From NCBI GenBank assembly GCA_023426435.1, contig JAFAAS010000074.1, forward strand, positions 1 to 64,000: a stretch of 64,000 nucleotides of DNA. Reading direction: 5' to 3'. A program made the position numbers and the translations under genes. How positions within the stretch are numbered: position 1 is the first letter of the stretch; every line of letters begins with the position of its first letter. Under the pieces are notes generated by a model that was not told where the DNA came from, ran no database searches, and saw nothing but the letters and a program-made list of their open reading frames with translations. Below are positions 44,536-52,934 of the stretch, piece after piece. This DNA is from Verrucomicrobiota bacterium (GTDB taxonomy: Bacteria > Verrucomicrobiota > Verrucomicrobiia > Opitutales > Opitutaceae).

Positions 44536-44778
44536 AGTTTTTCTACTTGCACTGTCACAAAGGAACGAAAGGCGCCGCCGGAGTGTAACGAAACGTCAGG
44601 AGCGGTCCCCACCCCGCAGGCAGCGTTGCGACCCATGGTTTTACTTGGTGGAGCGAACTACATTCCACGGTGCCTGCGCCAGGCGGGGAAAGCAGCAGCC
44701 ATCTGCTTCTGATCTACGCCTGTCCGGCAGTCCGGTGGCCGTTGCCGCCGGGTTTTTTAACCTCAACCAGAACTAAAA

Positions 44779-45153
44779 ATGTCCCACGAAAAATACAAAG
44801 ACTGCATCGAGGCTTGTCATCAATGCATGGAAGCCTGTGAGCACTGCGCAACCGCCTGCCTGCACGAGGATGACGTGAAGATGATGGCGCGATGCATCGA
44901 ACTCGACCGGAGCTGCGCCGATATCTGCTCCTTCGCGATGCGCGAGATGGCGCGGGGATCCGAATTCGCCGAACGCGTCTGCCAGCTTTGCGCCGAGGTG
45001 TGCGACGCATGTGGTGCAGAGTGCGCGAAACACAAGATGGACCACTGTCAGGAATGCGCGGAAGCCTGCCGCAAATGCGCGGAAGCATGTCGCGAGATGA
45101 GCGGCGAGGCCGGACGAGGCGCCAGCCACACGGATCGAATGATCAACCGATAA
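44779..45153 (+). CDS. Four-helix bundle copper storage protein (Csp type)
   Basis: 124 residues with 19 cysteines arranged as C-x3-C and C-x2-C along helices (CIEACHQCMEACEHC, CQLCAEVCDACGAEC, CQECAEACRKCAEAC). This is the signature of Csp1/Csp3 (DUF326) proteins that pack many Cu(I) ions inside a four-helix bundle. There is no signal peptide, so it is the cytosolic Csp3-like type. A DUF305 protein gene follows 23 bases later on the same strand, probably in one operon. Confidence 0.9.
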   Translation: MSHEKYKDCIEACHQCMEACEHCATACLHEDDVKMMARCIELDRSCADICSFAMREMARGSEFAERVCQLCAEVCDACGAECAKHKMDHCQECAEACRKCAEACREMSGEAGRGASHTDRMINR

Positions 45154-45176
45154 ACCAACCCTCAACTCCAAATACC

Positions 45177-45734
45177 ATGATCAAGCATTTGCTCGCTTGC
45201 GCGCTCGCCGCGTTCGTTTTTTCGAGCCCGGTTCTAGCGTCAGGCCCGGCGCCTGAGCGCGATCAGCGTCGTTTCGAAATCGAGTTCCTGAAATCGATGA
45301 TCGATCACCATTACGGCGCCGTCAAAATGTCGGAGCTATGCGACGGGCGCACCGTGCATTCGGAACTCCAGGCGATGTGCGATCAGATTAAAACATCGCA
45401 GACCGAGGAAATCGCGATGATGCAAGGCTGGCTACAAAGCTGGTATGGCGTGACGCACGCCCCTCGCTTGGATCGTAAAACTCAGCGCCAGATCGCACAT
45501 CTGGCGAAACGGTCGGGTGAGGCATTCGAAAAAGCCTTCATGGCCACGATGATCAAGCATCACTCGATGGCAGCGATGATGGCGGTCGACTGCCTCAACG
45601 AGGCCTACCACCCGGAGATGCTGAATATGTGCGCGATGATGCTCGGCGCTCAAGGCGACGAGATCGCTCAGTTGAGGATCTGGCTGCAACAATGGTATCG
45701 GATCAACGATCTCGATCACCGCGATCGGCGCTGA
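45177..45734 (+). CDS. DUF305 secreted protein
   Basis: 185 residues from the ATG at 45177, which begins a signal peptide (MIKHLLACALAAFVFSSPVLA); a longer frame from 44892 overlaps the Csp gene and is spurious. It contains two ferritin-like repeats with His/Met pairs: FLKSMIDHHYGAVKMSE and FMATMIKHHSMAAMMAV, plus MCDQIKTSQTEEIAMMQGWL and MLGAQGDEIAQLRIWLQ. DUF305 proteins are periplasmic and common in copper and silver resistance loci. Confidence 0.88.
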   Translation: MIKHLLACALAAFVFSSPVLASGPAPERDQRRFEIEFLKSMIDHHYGAVKMSELCDGRTVHSELQAMCDQIKTSQTEEIAMMQGWLQSWYGVTHAPRLDRKTQRQIAHLAKRSGEAFEKAFMATMIKHHSMAAMMAVDCLNEAYHPEMLNMCAMMLGAQGDEIAQLRIWLQQWYRINDLDHRDRR

Positions 45735-45781
45735 CTCTCCAGAGCGTTCGTAGGGATTCCGTGGCCGCCGGCGGCTAAAAA

Positions 45782-46345
45782 TTAGAGAATCCGATGAAGG
45801 GCCGTCCGGAGCTTGGCTTTCGCGTGGTAGAGCCGAGTCTCCACGGCCTTGACGGAAATCTCCAATAACTCAGCGACCTCGCGCTGCGGACGCTCTTCAA
45901 GCGAGCAAAGGATGATCACCTCGCGCAAGTGCGTGGGAAGTTGATCGATGGCGGCCTGTAGGAAGGAAAACTGGTCGGCATCGGCTGCCTGCTCCGAAGG
46001 GAGTTCGGCATCATCCATCAAGCTCACTTCGACGTGCGCCGCCCCGCCGGTTGCATCCAGCGAAATGCTCGTTCCCGAACTGGCCAGTCGCCGTGATCGA
46101 TCGCGGCACAGATTGAGTGCGATCGCAAAGATCCAAGTTTTCACCGACGCTCGAGGCACGAACTGCGCTGCTTTGAAGTAGACGCGGACGAACGTTTCTT
46201 GAGTGACGTCCCGAGCTGCAGCGTCGTCGCGAACATACCGAGAGACGAATCCATGAACGTGACCTTGATGTCGGCTGATCAACTCATCGAGCGCTGCGTC
46301 GTCTCCGGCTTGCAGCGCGGCCATGAGCGGCAGGTCAGGATCCAC
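45782..46345 (-). CDS. ECF sigma factor, CnrH-like (module 1)
   Basis: 187 residues. Region 2: HVHGFVSRYVRDDAAARDVT, QETFVRVYFKAAQF, SVKTWIFAIALNLCRD. Region 4: QLPTHLREVIILCSLEERPQ, REVAELLEISVKAVETRLYH. It is the third gene of a Y-X-H-type module: membrane anti-sigma, periplasmic sensor, sigma, the same order as cnrYXH of metal-resistant bacteria. Expected to be released when the sensor binds metal and to transcribe its own operon and nearby metal genes. Confidence 0.88.
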   Translation of the reverse strand: MDPDLPLMAALQAGDDAALDELISRHQGHVHGFVSRYVRDDAAARDVTQETFVRVYFKAAQFVPRASVKTWIFAIALNLCRDRSRRLASSGTSISLDATGGAAHVEVSLMDDAELPSEQAADADQFSFLQAAIDQLPTHLREVIILCSLEERPQREVAELLEISVKAVETRLYHAKAKLRTALHRIL

Positions 46346-46367
46346 GTGAAAACAACTGGACGGGCAT

Positions 46368-46793
46368 TCACGGAGCTTCTTCGAGCGCGCGTTGGGCGAG
46401 CTCGATCAGCCGCTTGCTTTGTTCAGGCGTGAGAACCTCTCGCATTTCGAAGATGTGCTCGATGGACGCCTTCTGAAGCTCACCCATGCGCTGGTGAACC
46501 TTCGCCACCGCCGCTGCAACGTCGGGTGAATTGCCTCGACCGGCCGCGATCGCCTTCGCGAGTTCGCGATTGGCTTCGCGCATCTCGTCCCGCAAGCGCG
46601 CCTCGCGGATGGCGAACCGGGCCTCGATCGGTTCCAAGGCTTTCAGTTGCTCCGGCCCCAGGTGCAGTTCGTCGTGAAGCCAGGCGTGTGAATCGGCAGA
46701 GCCCTTGTGCGGCGCGGCGAGGCGCAGCGTGACGAACGAAGAGCCTGCGGCTACCAGCACGATCGCGGCAAAAAAGGCGACGAGTGATTTCAT
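46368..46793 (-). CDS. Periplasmic metal sensor, CnrX/Spy-like (module 1)
   Basis: 141 residues from the ATG at 46793, which overlaps the anti-sigma stop (ATGA). An N-terminal membrane anchor (SLVAFFAAIVLVAAGSSFV) is followed by an all-helical domain with L-x-x-E-Q repeats: WLHDELHLGPEQLKALEPI, REVLTPEQSKRLIELAQ. This is the heavy-metal resistance (CnrX, ZraP, Spy) four-helix fold. It has a single His-containing start of the domain (HAWLHDELH), a likely metal site. Confidence 0.82.
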   Translation of the reverse strand: MKSLVAFFAAIVLVAAGSSFVTLRLAAPHKGSADSHAWLHDELHLGPEQLKALEPIEARFAIREARLRDEMREANRELAKAIAAGRGNSPDVAAAVAKVHQRMGELQKASIEHIFEMREVLTPEQSKRLIELAQRALEEAP

Positions 46794-47131
46794 GGGTGGT
46801 GGTGCGCCCCCAGCAGGGCAGATGGCGCTTGGGGAGGCCGAGTTGAGAACACCTCCAGATGCAACGACGAGCGAGCGCGTCCGCTCACGTCGTTCGTTCG
46901 GAAGATCACAGCCGGAAGTGCGCTCGCAATGACTGCGGCCGCGCAGCCTGCGACCGCGATGCGACGAGCCCGCACCAACTCGCTCCAATCCGCAAACGCG
47001 GCCCACGTGAACCTGCGTCGACGGCGCGCATCGATTTCACGCCAGACTCCCGGAGCGACAGAGTGCCGCAGCACGCGCGCGGAGCTTTTTCCGTATCGAC
47101 GCAGGAGATCGTCAAGTGGGTCGGAGGACAT
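46790..47131 (-). CDS. Membrane anti-sigma factor, CnrY-like (module 1)
   Basis: 113 residues. A cytoplasmic N-terminal segment (DPLDDLLRRYGKSS, SVAPGVWREIDARRRRRF) precedes one membrane helix (RIAVAGCAAAVIASALPAV) and a short His-ended periplasmic tail (LLGAHHHP). The pattern D-L...P-x-[VF]-W-x-x-I-x-x-R recurs in the anti-sigma-like protein at 56525. First gene of the module, 15 bases downstream of a putative ECF promoter. Confidence 0.78.
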   Translation of the reverse strand: MSSDPLDDLLRRYGKSSARVLRHSVAPGVWREIDARRRRRFTWAAFADWSELVRARRIAVAGCAAAVIASALPAVIFRTNDVSGRARSSLHLEVFSTRPPQAPSALLGAHHHP

Positions 47132-47145
47132 GGGTGACGGCTACT

Positions 47146-47173
47146 TCAACGTAAACGCCACCGTTGATCCCTC
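47146..47173 (-). promoter_or_regulatory. Putative autoregulated ECF promoter of module 1
   Basis: Minus strand: AAAGTCTGAGGG, 17 bases, CGTTGA, then the anti-sigma start 15 bases later. It matches the arrangement upstream of the YHS gene at 44483. The transcript would be nearly leaderless. Confidence 0.5.
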
Positions 47174-47221
47174 AGACTTTTTCGCGGAGCGCTGACAGCG
47201 GTTGTCAGACCAGACACTCAT

Positions 47222-47446
47222 TCACCACCTTTTCCATTTCATCTCCTCAACGATATCGTCCAAGACTGTTTGCGGACGTTCTCCAGCGCTAAAGCGATCC
47301 GGAGCGCGTTGAAAAAGATCGATGCACATGGGGCAGCACAACGGGAAGGCCACGTTGCAGTGATATATGCGGGAATACCTGCGACCGCCCGCAGCAGCGT
47401 TGCCACAGACGGCGCAGATTTCCTCGGGTTCTGCCGCGTTGATCAT
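47222..47446 (-). CDS. Small Cys-rich TRASH-like protein
   Basis: 74 residues, no signal peptide. CAVCGNAAAGG and FPLCCPMCIDLFQRAP form a six-Cys arrangement like TRASH/YHS metal-binding domains (C-x2-C...C-C-x-x-C). Acidic/Trp tail (VEEMKWKRW). It lies 17 bases after the end of a secreted Cys-rich gene on the same strand. Possibly a cytoplasmic metal sensor or chaperone. Confidence 0.65.
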   Translation of the reverse strand: MINAAEPEEICAVCGNAAAGGRRYSRIYHCNVAFPLCCPMCIDLFQRAPDRFSAGERPQTVLDDIVEEMKWKRW

Positions 47447-47463
47447 GGGCTGACTCGTTGCCG

Positions 47464-47853
47464 TTATAGCGCCCGTCCCACGTTCTCGTGGCAGCCGCTC
47501 TTGGTGCAGTCGTGCAGCGCCTTCACAGGCTTTGATGATTTCGCCCCGTTGGAGTTTCGATCATGCGTCTTGGAGGCAATGACGGGGTTGCTGCAAGAGT
47601 TGCAGACGGTGGCTTTGCCCGCGTCTACGATAACCATGCCGCGGCCAAGACCCGGAACCCATTTGGCTTCCTTCACCGCGATCACACGCGCGTCGCTGCA
47701 CGTCGATGGACATTCAGTTCGGGTCGCGGGAGCAGCGGCTGGCGTTTTCAATTCTGAATTGCGCGGGCTCGTTGCGTCGGGGTTGGCATGCGCGGAAGAG
47801 AAGGCGAATGCCGCCCCAGACAATAACAATATGTGGATGTATTTCGTATTCAT
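47464..47853 (-). CDS. Secreted Cys-rich protein (copy A)
   Basis: 129 residues from the ATG at 47853, where a signal peptide begins (MNTKYIHILLLSGAAFAFSS). The mature part has CPSTCSDARVIAVKEAKWVP, ATVCNSCSNP and HDCTKSGCH. The order C-x3-C...ARVxAV...C-x2-C...C-x3-C is shared with the protein at 47894-48274, so the two are diverged tandem paralogues. Periplasmic thiol or metal-binding role inferred from the neighbourhood. Family not recognised. Confidence 0.65.
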   Translation of the reverse strand: MNTKYIHILLLSGAAFAFSSAHANPDATSPRNSELKTPAAAPATRTECPSTCSDARVIAVKEAKWVPGLGRGMVIVDAGKATVCNSCSNPVIASKTHDRNSNGAKSSKPVKALHDCTKSGCHENVGRAL

Positions 47854-47893
47854 AAGAGAGGAGCGTTGAGCGTTGTCTAAAGATCGGGGACGA

Positions 47894-48274
47894 TCATTTG
47901 CAGCAGGCCAGCTTCGCGCAGCCATCGCTGTGCTTCATGTTGGCTTTGGCCTTCCCGTTTCTGGTCGTGTTTTTTCCGACACAGCCGGTGCACGAGTGGG
48001 AATAACCGGCCAGGCGAGCACTCCGAACTCCTTTGCTTGCAGCTCCCTTGCCGGCAGGTCTGCTATCGCTAACAGCCCGGACGCGAGCCGTCTTGCAGCG
48101 ATCGCAGTTGCCCGTCGGATGTTCTTCCATCTTCACGGGCGCGGGCTTCGCCACCAGTTTCGCGGCCATGCGATTCATGAAGTGGGGGCTCGGCCCAGCG
48201 AGCGCTGCGGCCGCGAAAAGCCCGCTGGCAAAAATGGCGATTGAGCTTCGAACGAAAGTGCGGGGAATTTTCAT
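47894..48274 (-). CDS. Secreted Cys-rich protein (copy B)
   Basis: 126 residues. Signal peptide MKIPRTFVRSSIAIFASGLF...ALA. The mature part has NCDRCKTARVRAVSDSRP, HSCTGCVGKNTTR and HSDGCAKLACCK, aligning with copy A. Upstream on the minus strand is CCGAGGGG followed 15 bases later by CGTGTAG, loosely like the ECF promoter motif of the region. Confidence 0.65.
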   Translation of the reverse strand: MKIPRTFVRSSIAIFASGLFAAAALAGPSPHFMNRMAAKLVAKPAPVKMEEHPTGNCDRCKTARVRAVSDSRPAGKGAASKGVRSARLAGYSHSCTGCVGKNTTRNGKAKANMKHSDGCAKLACCK

Positions 48275-48540
48275 TGGTGCGTGAAGTTGATGATTGCCTC
48301 TTCACTAGCACTACACGCCCGCCGTCATTCTCCCCTCGGAATAGACTGTGCATTTTTCGCCCAGACCTGCGCGTTTCTTGCGCCTCCATGGAAGGCGAAA
48401 GCCCACCGCATGCAGCCGTTGGCGTCTCAACCGAAAACCTGCCTGCGCGCTACTGACCTTTTACTATTACGACACCGCGCGACGGCGTTGCCGCTCCCTC
48501 GAATCTCTGTCGTCGGTGGCCGAACCGTTACAAAAATACC

Positions 48541-48960
48541 TCAGCTCGTCGCTAATAAGATGGCGCCGACGGCGATGAGCGAGGCGCCTACAGCGGCCTT
48601 CCATGTAATGGCCTCTCCCAGAAAAAAAACCGCGAAGACGATTACGAAAATGACGCTGAGCTTGTCGATGGGAGCCACCTTGGAAGCAGGTCCGAGTTGC
48701 AGCGCGCGGAAATAGCAGAGCCACGACAATCCAGTTGCGACCCCCGAAAGCGCGAGAAACAACCAAGTGCGGCGCGACAGATTCGCGACCGCGGACGCAG
48801 GTCCCGTTGCCAGCGCGACACTCCACGCGAAGAGGAGGACAACGGTGGTGCGAACGGCGGTGGCGAGATTCGAGTTCACGCCCGTCAAACCAACCTTGGC
48901 GAGAACCGCAGTGAGACCGCCGAAAAATGCGGAGAGCAGGGACCAGAAGAGCCAGTTCAT
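48541..48960 (-). CDS. EamA-family small membrane transporter
   Basis: 139 residues, four or five membrane helices. One EamA domain: FFGGLTAVLAKVGLTGVNSN at the start, SGVATGLSWLCYFRALQLGP and APIDKLSVIFVIVFAVFFLGE in the second half. Single-domain members of the drug/metabolite transporter superfamily work as dimers. No link to metal export is known to me; it may simply be a neighbour. Confidence 0.82.
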   Translation of the reverse strand: MNWLFWSLLSAFFGGLTAVLAKVGLTGVNSNLATAVRTTVVLLFAWSVALATGPASAVANLSRRTWLFLALSGVATGLSWLCYFRALQLGPASKVAPIDKLSVIFVIVFAVFFLGEAITWKAAVGASLIAVGAILLATS

Positions 48961-49137
48961 CGCCGGAGTGAATGGAAAGATAACACGGGTGTCACGGCGG
49001 CCTCAGCCCTGTATCCAAATTGTGAACATGTTCCGGCGCACCCAAAGGTGGAGCCCGACGTTCGCTCGCGAAACACCCCGACGAGGACGTCGGGTTCCAC
49101 CTTCTGCTGCATCGCTACGACTTAACGGATGAGAAAC

Positions 49138-52100
49138 TCATCCGCCCGCGGGTTGAGGCGTGCCGACGACCGCGGAAGCCGCGGCGGCCTCGCGCGCAAG
49201 CCGGCGCTCCCAATACCACGTGTAGAACACGGGCACAGAGAACAGCGAGATGACGTCGAAGATCATTCCCCCAACGACCGGCAGCACCATCGGCACCATC
49301 AATTCGGAGCCGCGGCCCGTGGACCACAGCACGGGGATCAGCGAGAGCAGCGCGGTCATGTTCGTCATGATCGCCGGACGCCGCCGCCGCAGGCCGGCGA
49401 TGAAGACGCGTCGATTCACTTCGTCCAGCGTGCCCGGGTGCGTCTTGAACTGCTCCTGAATGTAGGTGCCGAGCAGGATGCCGTCGTTGAACATCACGCC
49501 AAGCAGCACGAGGAAGCCGACAACCACGGCGGTCGTCATCTCCACCCCCCAGAGCCAGACGAAGAAGAATCCGCCGGCGGTCGTCACCGTTGTGTTCGCC
49601 AGGATGATGATCGCCGTAATCAGCCACGAACGCGTGCCGATATAGATCAATATTACCATGACGGCCATCGACACACTGATGATCACGCGCAGCGTTTTAT
49701 CTGCTTTGATCTTCTGCTCGTAGCGGCCAACCCAGTGATAAGTCGCACCCGACGGCAGCTCCAACCGGCCGTCGGCGAGCGCGGCCTGCAAACGGGCTTC
49801 GGCGTCGCGCACGACCTCGACCTCTCCGCGGCCGCGGGCGTTGAGGAGCACGTATTGCGTGCGCTTGCCGCCTTCCGAGCGGATCGCCATCGGCCCGATC
49901 GTGTAAGTGAGGCCAGCTTCGCTCGGCCGTGTGCCGACAATTCGCAGTTCCTCCGCCGCGATGGCGGACGTGATTTCCTCCGGCAACGGATCTCCCTGCG
50001 GCACCGTGAGCTCGGCGCGACGCGGATCGAGCATCGTGTAGTTGCGCTGGTGTGACAAGGGCAGCCGCCCGCTCATCGCGGCGGCATCAGGTGCATTCTG
50101 GGGGAACTCCAGGATATGAACGGTTGGAATCGCGAGCAGGTTGGTGAGTGGAATGGCGCCGTCTCCCGTCGTGACGGGCACCTGAAGCTGGACGAGTTCG
50201 TCCGGATCGTCGCGCCGCTCACGCAGGTAGCGGATGCGAACCGGATACCGCAGCGCGCCTTCCACCGAATACGTGACGGCCATGCCGCCGAGCGCGGATT
50301 CGACGGAGCGCATCACTTGCTCATTGCTCAGCCCGAAGCGCGCGAGCTTGTCCGGATCGAGGCGAATCTCTGCGTAAGGTTTGCCGCCCTCCCGCTGCAT
50401 CTGCACGTCGGCGGCGCCGGGTGTCGGCTGAATGACCTTTTCGGCCGCCTCCGCGAAGCGTTCGAGCGCGTCGCTGTCATCGCCGAGCAACTGAAGCGCG
50501 ATCAAACTACGGATACCGGTCGACAGCATCACGACGCGGGTCTCGATGGGTTGCAGCCAGCTCGGCGCCACGCCGGGAATTTCCGTGATCGCCGCGAGCG
50601 CCGAGCGGACTTCGGCCAGCGTGCGCGGCCGATGCTCGACCGTTCCGTCGGCGCGAGTGATTTCGTGCGCGGGCCATTCGCTGTAGGGCTTCAGCAAGAC
50701 GACGGTTTCGATCATGCCGATGGGCGCGGGATCCAGCGCCGTCTCAGCGCGGCCCATTTTCCCCATGACGCTCGCCACTTCCGGCACCGACTCGATGAGC
50801 CGGTTCTGCATTTGCATGATGCGTTGGGTCTCACCGAGCCCGCCGGTCGCAGGAATCGACGGCATGAACAGCAAGCTGCCTTCATCGAGCGGCGGGAGAA
50901 AACTGGAGCCGACGCCCGGGAACGCCCGAATCATCGCTTGATCGAACCTCGTATGTGACAGGTCACCGCCGGCGGCGGCGAAGGTCTTGCGCAATGGCCA
51001 GCTCAACGTCTGCCATCCGGCGCCGAGTAAGTAGCCGCCAATCGCCATCGTCGCGATGGTGATCGTGAAGATGACCTTGTGCCGTTGAATCCGTGCATAC
51101 GCCCATTCGTAAGCGACGTGCACCGCGTGGCTCATCGGATTCTCCTCGTAGTTTACAAGGCGCTCGCGGCCGATGCGCCAGATCGCGGAGCCGACGAGTG
51201 CAGCAAACAGCGGCGCGAACAGCCATCCGGGAATCGTGAGTGTCCAGCGGCCGTATTCCATCGGCATCGACCAGCCATCGCGGACGAACCAGCCGAATGC
51301 GACGCCGGCCGCAATGCCGGCGAGTCCGAATAAGATCGGCTTCCGAATATGCCACGGCGGCAGCAGCAACCGGCAGAGCACGGGAACGAGCAACGTGCCG
51401 AACAACACGGCGCCGGTGATCGCGAGCGATTTCGTCAGCGCGAGCGGATGGAAGAGCCGCCCAGCCTGATCCGTCAGCGCGAAGATGGGGAGGAACCCGA
51501 TGACCGTCGTTGCGGCCGACGTGAGCAATGGGCGCGTCACTTCCTGTGCCGCGCGCACGACCGTATCCGTAATCTCCGCATTGAACGGCGATCCCGGCAT
51601 CGGCCGGCCCTCCCGCTTGCACTTCGCCTGCAGGTCCACGAGGTGCTGCGTGATGTTTTCGGTCATGATGATCCCGTAGTCGACCATCACGCCGATCGCG
51701 ACGGCGATGCCCGCGAGGCTCATGATGTTCGCGCCGATCCCGAAGAGATGCATCACGAGAAACGTGGAAAGCATTCCGAGCGGCAGACTGATCGCGACAG
51801 CCAGGCTCGCCCGCACGTGCAGCAGGAACATGACAACAACGATGATCGTGGTGATCACGGCCTCCTTCAGCGTCGCGGTGACGGTCTCGGTCGTTTCGCG
51901 GATGAGTTGGGAGCGGTCATAGAACGACACCACGCTCAACTGCTCCCGCTCCAGCGTAGGCTTCAATTCGACCAGCCGCTGCTTCAAGGCGTTGATTACC
52001 GTCTTGGGATCTTCGTTGACGCGCATGCCGATCATCGCGCCCACGTGTTCCTGATAACCATCGGCGAGCAGGCCTTGCCGAAACTGGCCGCCGAGTTTCA

Positions 52101-52875
52101 CGGTCGCGATGTCGCCGAGCTTCAAGCCGGCGCCCTTCAGCCGATCACCCCGGATGATGATGTTTTCGACATCCTCGACGGAGCGGATAAACCCGACGCC
52201 GCGGATCATCGTTTCCACGCCGGTCTGTTCGACGCTCATCGCTCCCACATCGCGACCGGCCTGCTGCACCGCCATCATCAGCATCTCCAGCGTGATGCCC
52301 TGTTCCTCGATTCGCGTCGGATCGATATCGATCTGGTATTCGCGAACCACGCCGCCGGCGGGCGCTACTTCCGCCACGCCAGGCACAGCGCGCAAAGCGG
52401 GCACGACGAGCTGATCGAGCACGTAGCGCTTCTTTTCGATGTCGGGCGGGCCTTGCAAGGTGAACGCATAGACCTGGCCCATCGCGGTCGCATCCGGGCC
52501 GAGCCGTGGCGTTACGCCCGCCGGTAGAATCCCCTGCAATTGCGACAGCCGTTCGAGAACACGCGTTCGGGATTCGTAGAGATCACGGCTCTCTTCAAAA
52601 ATCACGTAGACATAGCTCGCACCGTAGAGCGACATCCCGCGCACTGTTTCGACACCGGGCAGTCCTTGTAGCTCGCGGGCGAGGCGCGACGTGACCTGCT
52701 GGTCCATGTCCTGCGGGCTCTTGCCCGGCCATTCGGCCCAGACAATGACCTGATTGTCGCTGAGATCGGGGATGGCATCGACCGGCACGTTGCGCCAGCC
52801 CCATACGCCGGCGATCGCCAGCGCGACGGCCGCCGCGAGCGTGAGAAACGAGTTTCGAATGACGAACGAGAGCAT
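49138..52875 (-). CDS. cusA: CusA-type copper/silver efflux RND pump, long form
   Basis: 1245 residues, about 200 longer than E. coli CusA. TM4 has AIGVMVDYGIIMTEN (CusA-like, not the DFG-type of the Czc pumps). All three Met of the CusA substrate triad have counterparts: LLFMPSIPATGG, APIGMIETVVLL and RVVMLSTGIRSL. The extra length is mainly a segment near residues 500-620 with additional hydrophobic helices (LFGLAGIAAGVAFGWFV, WLFAPLFAALVGSAIW) between the first half's last helices and the second half. Last gene of the operon YHS-TolC-YHS-CusB-CusA. Exports Cu(I)/Ag(I) from the periplasm. Confidence 0.92.
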   Translation of the reverse strand: MLSFVIRNSFLTLAAAVALAIAGVWGWRNVPVDAIPDLSDNQVIVWAEWPGKSPQDMDQQVTSRLARELQGLPGVETVRGMSLYGASYVYVIFEESRDLYESRTRVLERLSQLQGILPAGVTPRLGPDATAMGQVYAFTLQGPPDIEKKRYVLDQLVVPALRAVPGVAEVAPAGGVVREYQIDIDPTRIEEQGITLEMLMMAVQQAGRDVGAMSVEQTGVETMIRGVGFIRSVEDVENIIIRGDRLKGAGLKLGDIATVKLGGQFRQGLLADGYQEHVGAMIGMRVNEDPKTVINALKQRLVELKPTLEREQLSVVSFYDRSQLIRETTETVTATLKEAVITTIIVVVMFLLHVRASLAVAISLPLGMLSTFLVMHLFGIGANIMSLAGIAVAIGVMVDYGIIMTENITQHLVDLQAKCKREGRPMPGSPFNAEITDTVVRAAQEVTRPLLTSAATTVIGFLPIFALTDQAGRLFHPLALTKSLAITGAVLFGTLLVPVLCRLLLPPWHIRKPILFGLAGIAAGVAFGWFVRDGWSMPMEYGRWTLTIPGWLFAPLFAALVGSAIWRIGRERLVNYEENPMSHAVHVAYEWAYARIQRHKVIFTITIATMAIGGYLLGAGWQTLSWPLRKTFAAAGGDLSHTRFDQAMIRAFPGVGSSFLPPLDEGSLLFMPSIPATGGLGETQRIMQMQNRLIESVPEVASVMGKMGRAETALDPAPIGMIETVVLLKPYSEWPAHEITRADGTVEHRPRTLAEVRSALAAITEIPGVAPSWLQPIETRVVMLSTGIRSLIALQLLGDDSDALERFAEAAEKVIQPTPGAADVQMQREGGKPYAEIRLDPDKLARFGLSNEQVMRSVESALGGMAVTYSVEGALRYPVRIRYLRERRDDPDELVQLQVPVTTGDGAIPLTNLLAIPTVHILEFPQNAPDAAAMSGRLPLSHQRNYTMLDPRRAELTVPQGDPLPEEITSAIAAEELRIVGTRPSEAGLTYTIGPMAIRSEGGKRTQYVLLNARGRGEVEVVRDAEARLQAALADGRLELPSGATYHWVGRYEQKIKADKTLRVIISVSMAVMVILIYIGTRSWLITAIIILANTTVTTAGGFFFVWLWGVEMTTAVVVGFLVLLGVMFNDGILLGTYIQEQFKTHPGTLDEVNRRVFIAGLRRRRPAIMTNMTALLSLIPVLWSTGRGSELMVPMVLPVVGGMIFDVISLFSVPVFYTWYWERRLAREAAAASAVVGTPQPAGG

Positions 52876-52934
52876 CGGTTGAGCTGAGGCTTGGTCGCGG
52901 CGCTGCGTGCGGCGTCGCGAAGATGAAAAGGGGG

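Noticed and set aside
43995..48340. Shared GAGAAT...CGGCGGGC...GTGT motif upstream of 44062 and of 48274
   Set aside because: The two stretches look similar by eye, but there are only two instances, the spacing differs and the GC content is high; not strong enough to call a regulatory site.
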